Shown in pieces: positions 60,801 to 64,000 of a stretch of 64,000 nucleotides of DNA (its first letter is position 1; every line of letters begins with the position of its first letter). Position numbers and translations under genes: made by a program. The notes under the pieces are model-generated. The model was given only the letters and a program-made list of their open reading frames with translations, did no database searches and was not told where the DNA came from. The stretch comes from Lanius collurio (lineage: Eukaryota; Chordata; Aves; Passeriformes; Laniidae): contig JACBWW010000015.1 of NCBI GenBank assembly GCA_020086605.1, forward strand, positions 14,906,992-14,970,991, read 5' to 3'.

Positions 60801-63800
60801 CAAAGTTGTAGGTGTACCTGTTTCAGTTCTGCTCCCAGATTGTTGCTCAGGTTGACAGTGGACCTGACTTGTTACTTTCCCTTATGGTTTCTGGACTGCT
60901 GATAGAAGCTGCCACTGCCACTGTTCTGCTTGGGCTGCCCAGCTCAGATGTGGCAGGGCCATGCTCAGTCACTCAGGTCGCTGCCCTGCCCCTGTTGTGG
61001 CCATCCTCATCTCCCATCTTGCCTTCTCTTGTGAGGTCACTCAAATCTTGTAGCTCTCTGGTAAGTGTTTTCCACTGGAGTTATCCTGAGGAGAGTGTTT
61101 ATTACAAAACATAAGAGAGAATTTCTCTCTGCCTCGATTAAAGGAAGAATTAAAGTGTTTTTTAGTAGTGATTTTGGCATTTTAGAGAAGAAGGTAATAC
61201 ATATTTTGAATGAAACTTTACATTTATCTAAGTGCCTGACTGCAAGTGTTTGTAAGCAATGACAAATGAGAACTCTTAAGTTTAATAAGCAAGTTTTTAC
61301 AACATAAGGCCAGCTCTCTGCCAGTGCAAATCAGCATACTCTTGCTGAAATACATGGTCTCAGTTGCAATAATCCGTTACAGTTACACTACTTTATGATG
61401 TATTCCAACTGAAAATCTGTCCAAGAGTATGTGCTAACCTCCTTAATTGACAGAAGGTGTTTCCAAGATTAAATACTGACCTACACATCATCATCATCTC
61501 TTTAATATCAGATTTTACTGTACTATTTTACTGCCTGATAAAATACAGCAAGTGCAAAATAAGAAAACTGCTGCCAAGATGGAGAATATTGAAAGAGTGT
61601 GGTGGTTTCTTTTAAGCCTCTTTTTAAAAGCCTTTTCTTTTAAGCCTTGAAAATACACTAACTCTGAGAAAACAGGCACTTGAAAAGGACCTTGGTGAAC
61701 TATGGTCCATTGTCAGAAATGTTGCAGCTAATTAGCAACCAGAGCTTCCATAGAGAACAAACTCTGACATGATGGAATGGCTCTTTGCAGAGTCTCAGCC
61801 CCCAAGTGTTTTGATGCTGGCACAGTTACTGATGCGACTTCTACATTAAATTAATCTAAAGAGGGAGCCACAACAAAGGGCTTCTAAATGAAATGAATGT
61901 TCAGTAGCTCATGCCTGTTTGGCACTTGCTTACTGATCACTGCTTTTTCAATTGTAGCATTTTTAGGAGGTGCAGTCATGAAGGAAAACAAATTTTTATG
62001 GTCCTTCTACTTCTGTAAGTCACTTGCTACTATTATGAGTATTCTGTGGGTTGTGTAAGAGTTGATAATTTTTGTTTTCCGCATAGAAGAACTTGTGCTT
62101 CTGTCATAAAAGTATTTGCACTGAGTTGTCCAAGTCTTCTCCACATGTAGTGAATTATCTCACCAATTCTAGAAAGCTTATATATCATCATCTTCAGGAT
62201 ATCTCCTGATGGCAGCAAAGATTCCCAAACCACTGTTGTAGCTTGCAGACTGAACAGTCCTTGAAATCCTTCTTTACCTTTACCTGCATGATTTTGATCC
62301 ACATTCCAGAGAACAAGATAAAGAATGATGTAACTTGCAGTGAATCTCAGTGATGAAGCTATCCAGCATGGAGTGAATTCGCTGCCACTATCTGAAAATC
62401 ACTTGTGTGAGGTAAAAGCATTTTAAGTGATGAATTAAACATCATGGCTCTAGCTGCATGAATGAGCAAATAAAAAAGAATGGTGTTGCCACATAGCTTG
62501 GTAAATCTTCCAATCTTTCCAGTGTACAGATGCGTCATCTCAACAAAAGCCTCTTTGTTTGCTTTCAGTTTCTAATTGCTATTTCATCCTTGGAAGAGTT
62601 ATGTGTAGGCACAGCAGCCTTCCTCCTGGAGGAAGTAAACACTCCTTCAGTATTATCCATGCTGGATGTGATTCAGAGTAATGAAGCAAAAAATCAACTT
62701 CTCATGTGTGGGCAGAATGAGCAGAATTTCTCCCTTCTCATTGCACAGTCTACCTCATCAGAGGTGCTTTTGAAGAAACAATTCTTTGTTCTTTCATGTT
62801 TCAGTCATTTTTTCTTCATCCAGGTCAGTCTGCACAAGAGGCAGAAATTGGGAATTAATTATTGCTATCTGTGTTCCTTTGAAGCTTGTTTCTGCAAATA
62901 TTGTTAAGAGTCTGGATTCCATCCCTCCAATTTAAATGAACAATTGGTAGTTTACTGACCCCATTTTCTTGTAGCTGTTTCAGGAATTAGAGTGGTTAGC
63001 AAAGACCGTACTGGCACTAGCAGGTGGTAGTGCATGGCAGAGTGATTACCCAGTTCATTCGCTGTCTGTTCTCAAACTGCAACTGTGTTTAAAGGGGAAA
63101 GAAGCTTCCTTGAATGTATTCAGGTTATCCTTGCTTGGCTTAAAGGATCAAGTGAAGGCATGAGGGTTAGAAAACTTCAGTCCATACGTTTACCTCTGGT
63201 GATCCTTTGTGCCTCCCATTTCCCAGGGACTACGGTCACTAGTGTTCCTTTTTTTGCAGCAGTCTCTTGGCATCCCTTTGCACGCCACAGGGCCCATGGG
63301 AGAACAGGAGTGTGCCAGGAAACATTCTCCAGAGTGGCTAACTGCACCTCCACAAAATGGGAAGTGTCCTGCTTCCCACAGGAATTGCTTCTGCAGTGCA
63401 AGGCTGCAAACATCATCGCTACCACACTGGCTGCCCATCAGAGACTGGGAGCTGAGCCCAGCTCCCAGATTATCTCTTCCTCCTGTGACTGCTCTCACCA
63501 GCTCCTGTCTGCTGTGGGAAGCCCAATCAGGCTCTCAGACTTGCTCAGACTCCTCATTTCTGGACTGAGATTTCTCTGTGCTGAGTTCAATCAATTTAGT
63601 GGGAAATAAACTTGTGGAAAGTAGCTTCCAAAGCACTCTTCTGACAGTGTGCAATTTCCCCCTGCATTTGAACAACCATAACAGAGGCAAAAAAATATAC
63701 CTGCATGTATTCACAAGTTTTGTTTTGAATACTTCTCCCTTGAAAGAGGACAGCTATTCTTTTATAGAACAATTTTGCACTGAAGGAAGTAAAATTTAAC

Positions 63801-64000
63801 TACTCACCCACCTCATAAATATTAATTTGCAGTTAATAAGTCCCTTTTTTTTGTGCTGATAATTTGAAATTTTGCTACAAATGTCTGGCCTGTCAAAGCC
63901 TGCATATTAATTATAAGCAAACGTGACTCCTCATCTTTATAAGGAAATAATAGTTTAATCTCAAAACTGTCACTGTTCATTGGGAATGATGAATGACATA
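60801..64000. other. Intergenic sequence to the window end, weak exon candidates only
   Basis: Mostly AT-rich. A 174-codon open frame at 63085-63609 lies where several frames are open together and lacks any domain, so it is not called. A block at 62579-62823 has splice-like edges (TTTGCTTTCAG and CATCCAG|GTCAGT) and an open frame, but no family is recognised. Confidence 0.4.

Noticed and set aside
62033..62302. 89-codon minus-strand frame
   Set aside because: No family recognised and no convincing acceptor upstream. A GTAAAG donor-like site falls just inside its start.
63085..63609. 174-codon frame near the window end
   Set aside because: Other frames on both strands are open over the same bases, a sign of base composition rather than coding. 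No domain recognised.

Overview
The window comes from a bird nuclear genome, probably a songbird or close relative. The evidence is avian-type CR1 LINE fragments, compact solo LTRs, long AT-rich noncoding stretches, and a run of 393 N beside a very GC-rich promoter. One gene is certain: REST (NRSF, RE1-silencing transcription factor), on the + strand. Its first exon lies in or near a CpG island at 10500-11170, partly lost in the gap at 10107-10499. Its coding exons are 11273-12183, 18144-18227 and 21217-22913. Joined in phase they encode 893 residues: an N-terminal SIN3-binding segment, eight C2H2 fingers, a lysine-rich and acidic middle, an acidic serine-rich degron-like block, and the ninth (CoREST-linked) finger at the C terminus.

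The last REST intron (18228-21216) holds a small cassette at 20863-20911. Spliced after exon 3, it would add 11 residues and a stop. The predicted tail closely resembles the tail of the neuronal REST4 isoform of mammals, so this looks like the conserved neural exon N. The exon 3 donor is weak (GTTGGT), which fits the alternative splicing known here. The 3' UTR probably runs about 4.1 kb to an AATAAA at 27058. It carries miR-9 seed matches, Pumilio motifs and an antisense solo LTR.

Mobile elements: solo LTRs with 4-bp target duplications at 8278-8646 (upstream of the promoter), 15695-16303 (REST intron 2) and 23555-23978 (REST 3' UTR, minus strand). A further LTR at 34932-35348 has internal ~50-bp tandem repeats but no visible duplication. 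CR1 fragments lie at 18274, 37965, 54019, 56836 and 60138, and an older LINE-like relic lies near 47690.

The first 3 kb may hold the last two exons and 3' UTR of an unidentified same-strand gene. From 27.1 kb to the end no gene could be supported. That half is AT-rich intergenic sequence with repeats, one GC-rich ORF-bearing island (44.6-45.0 kb) and a few weak exon candidates.
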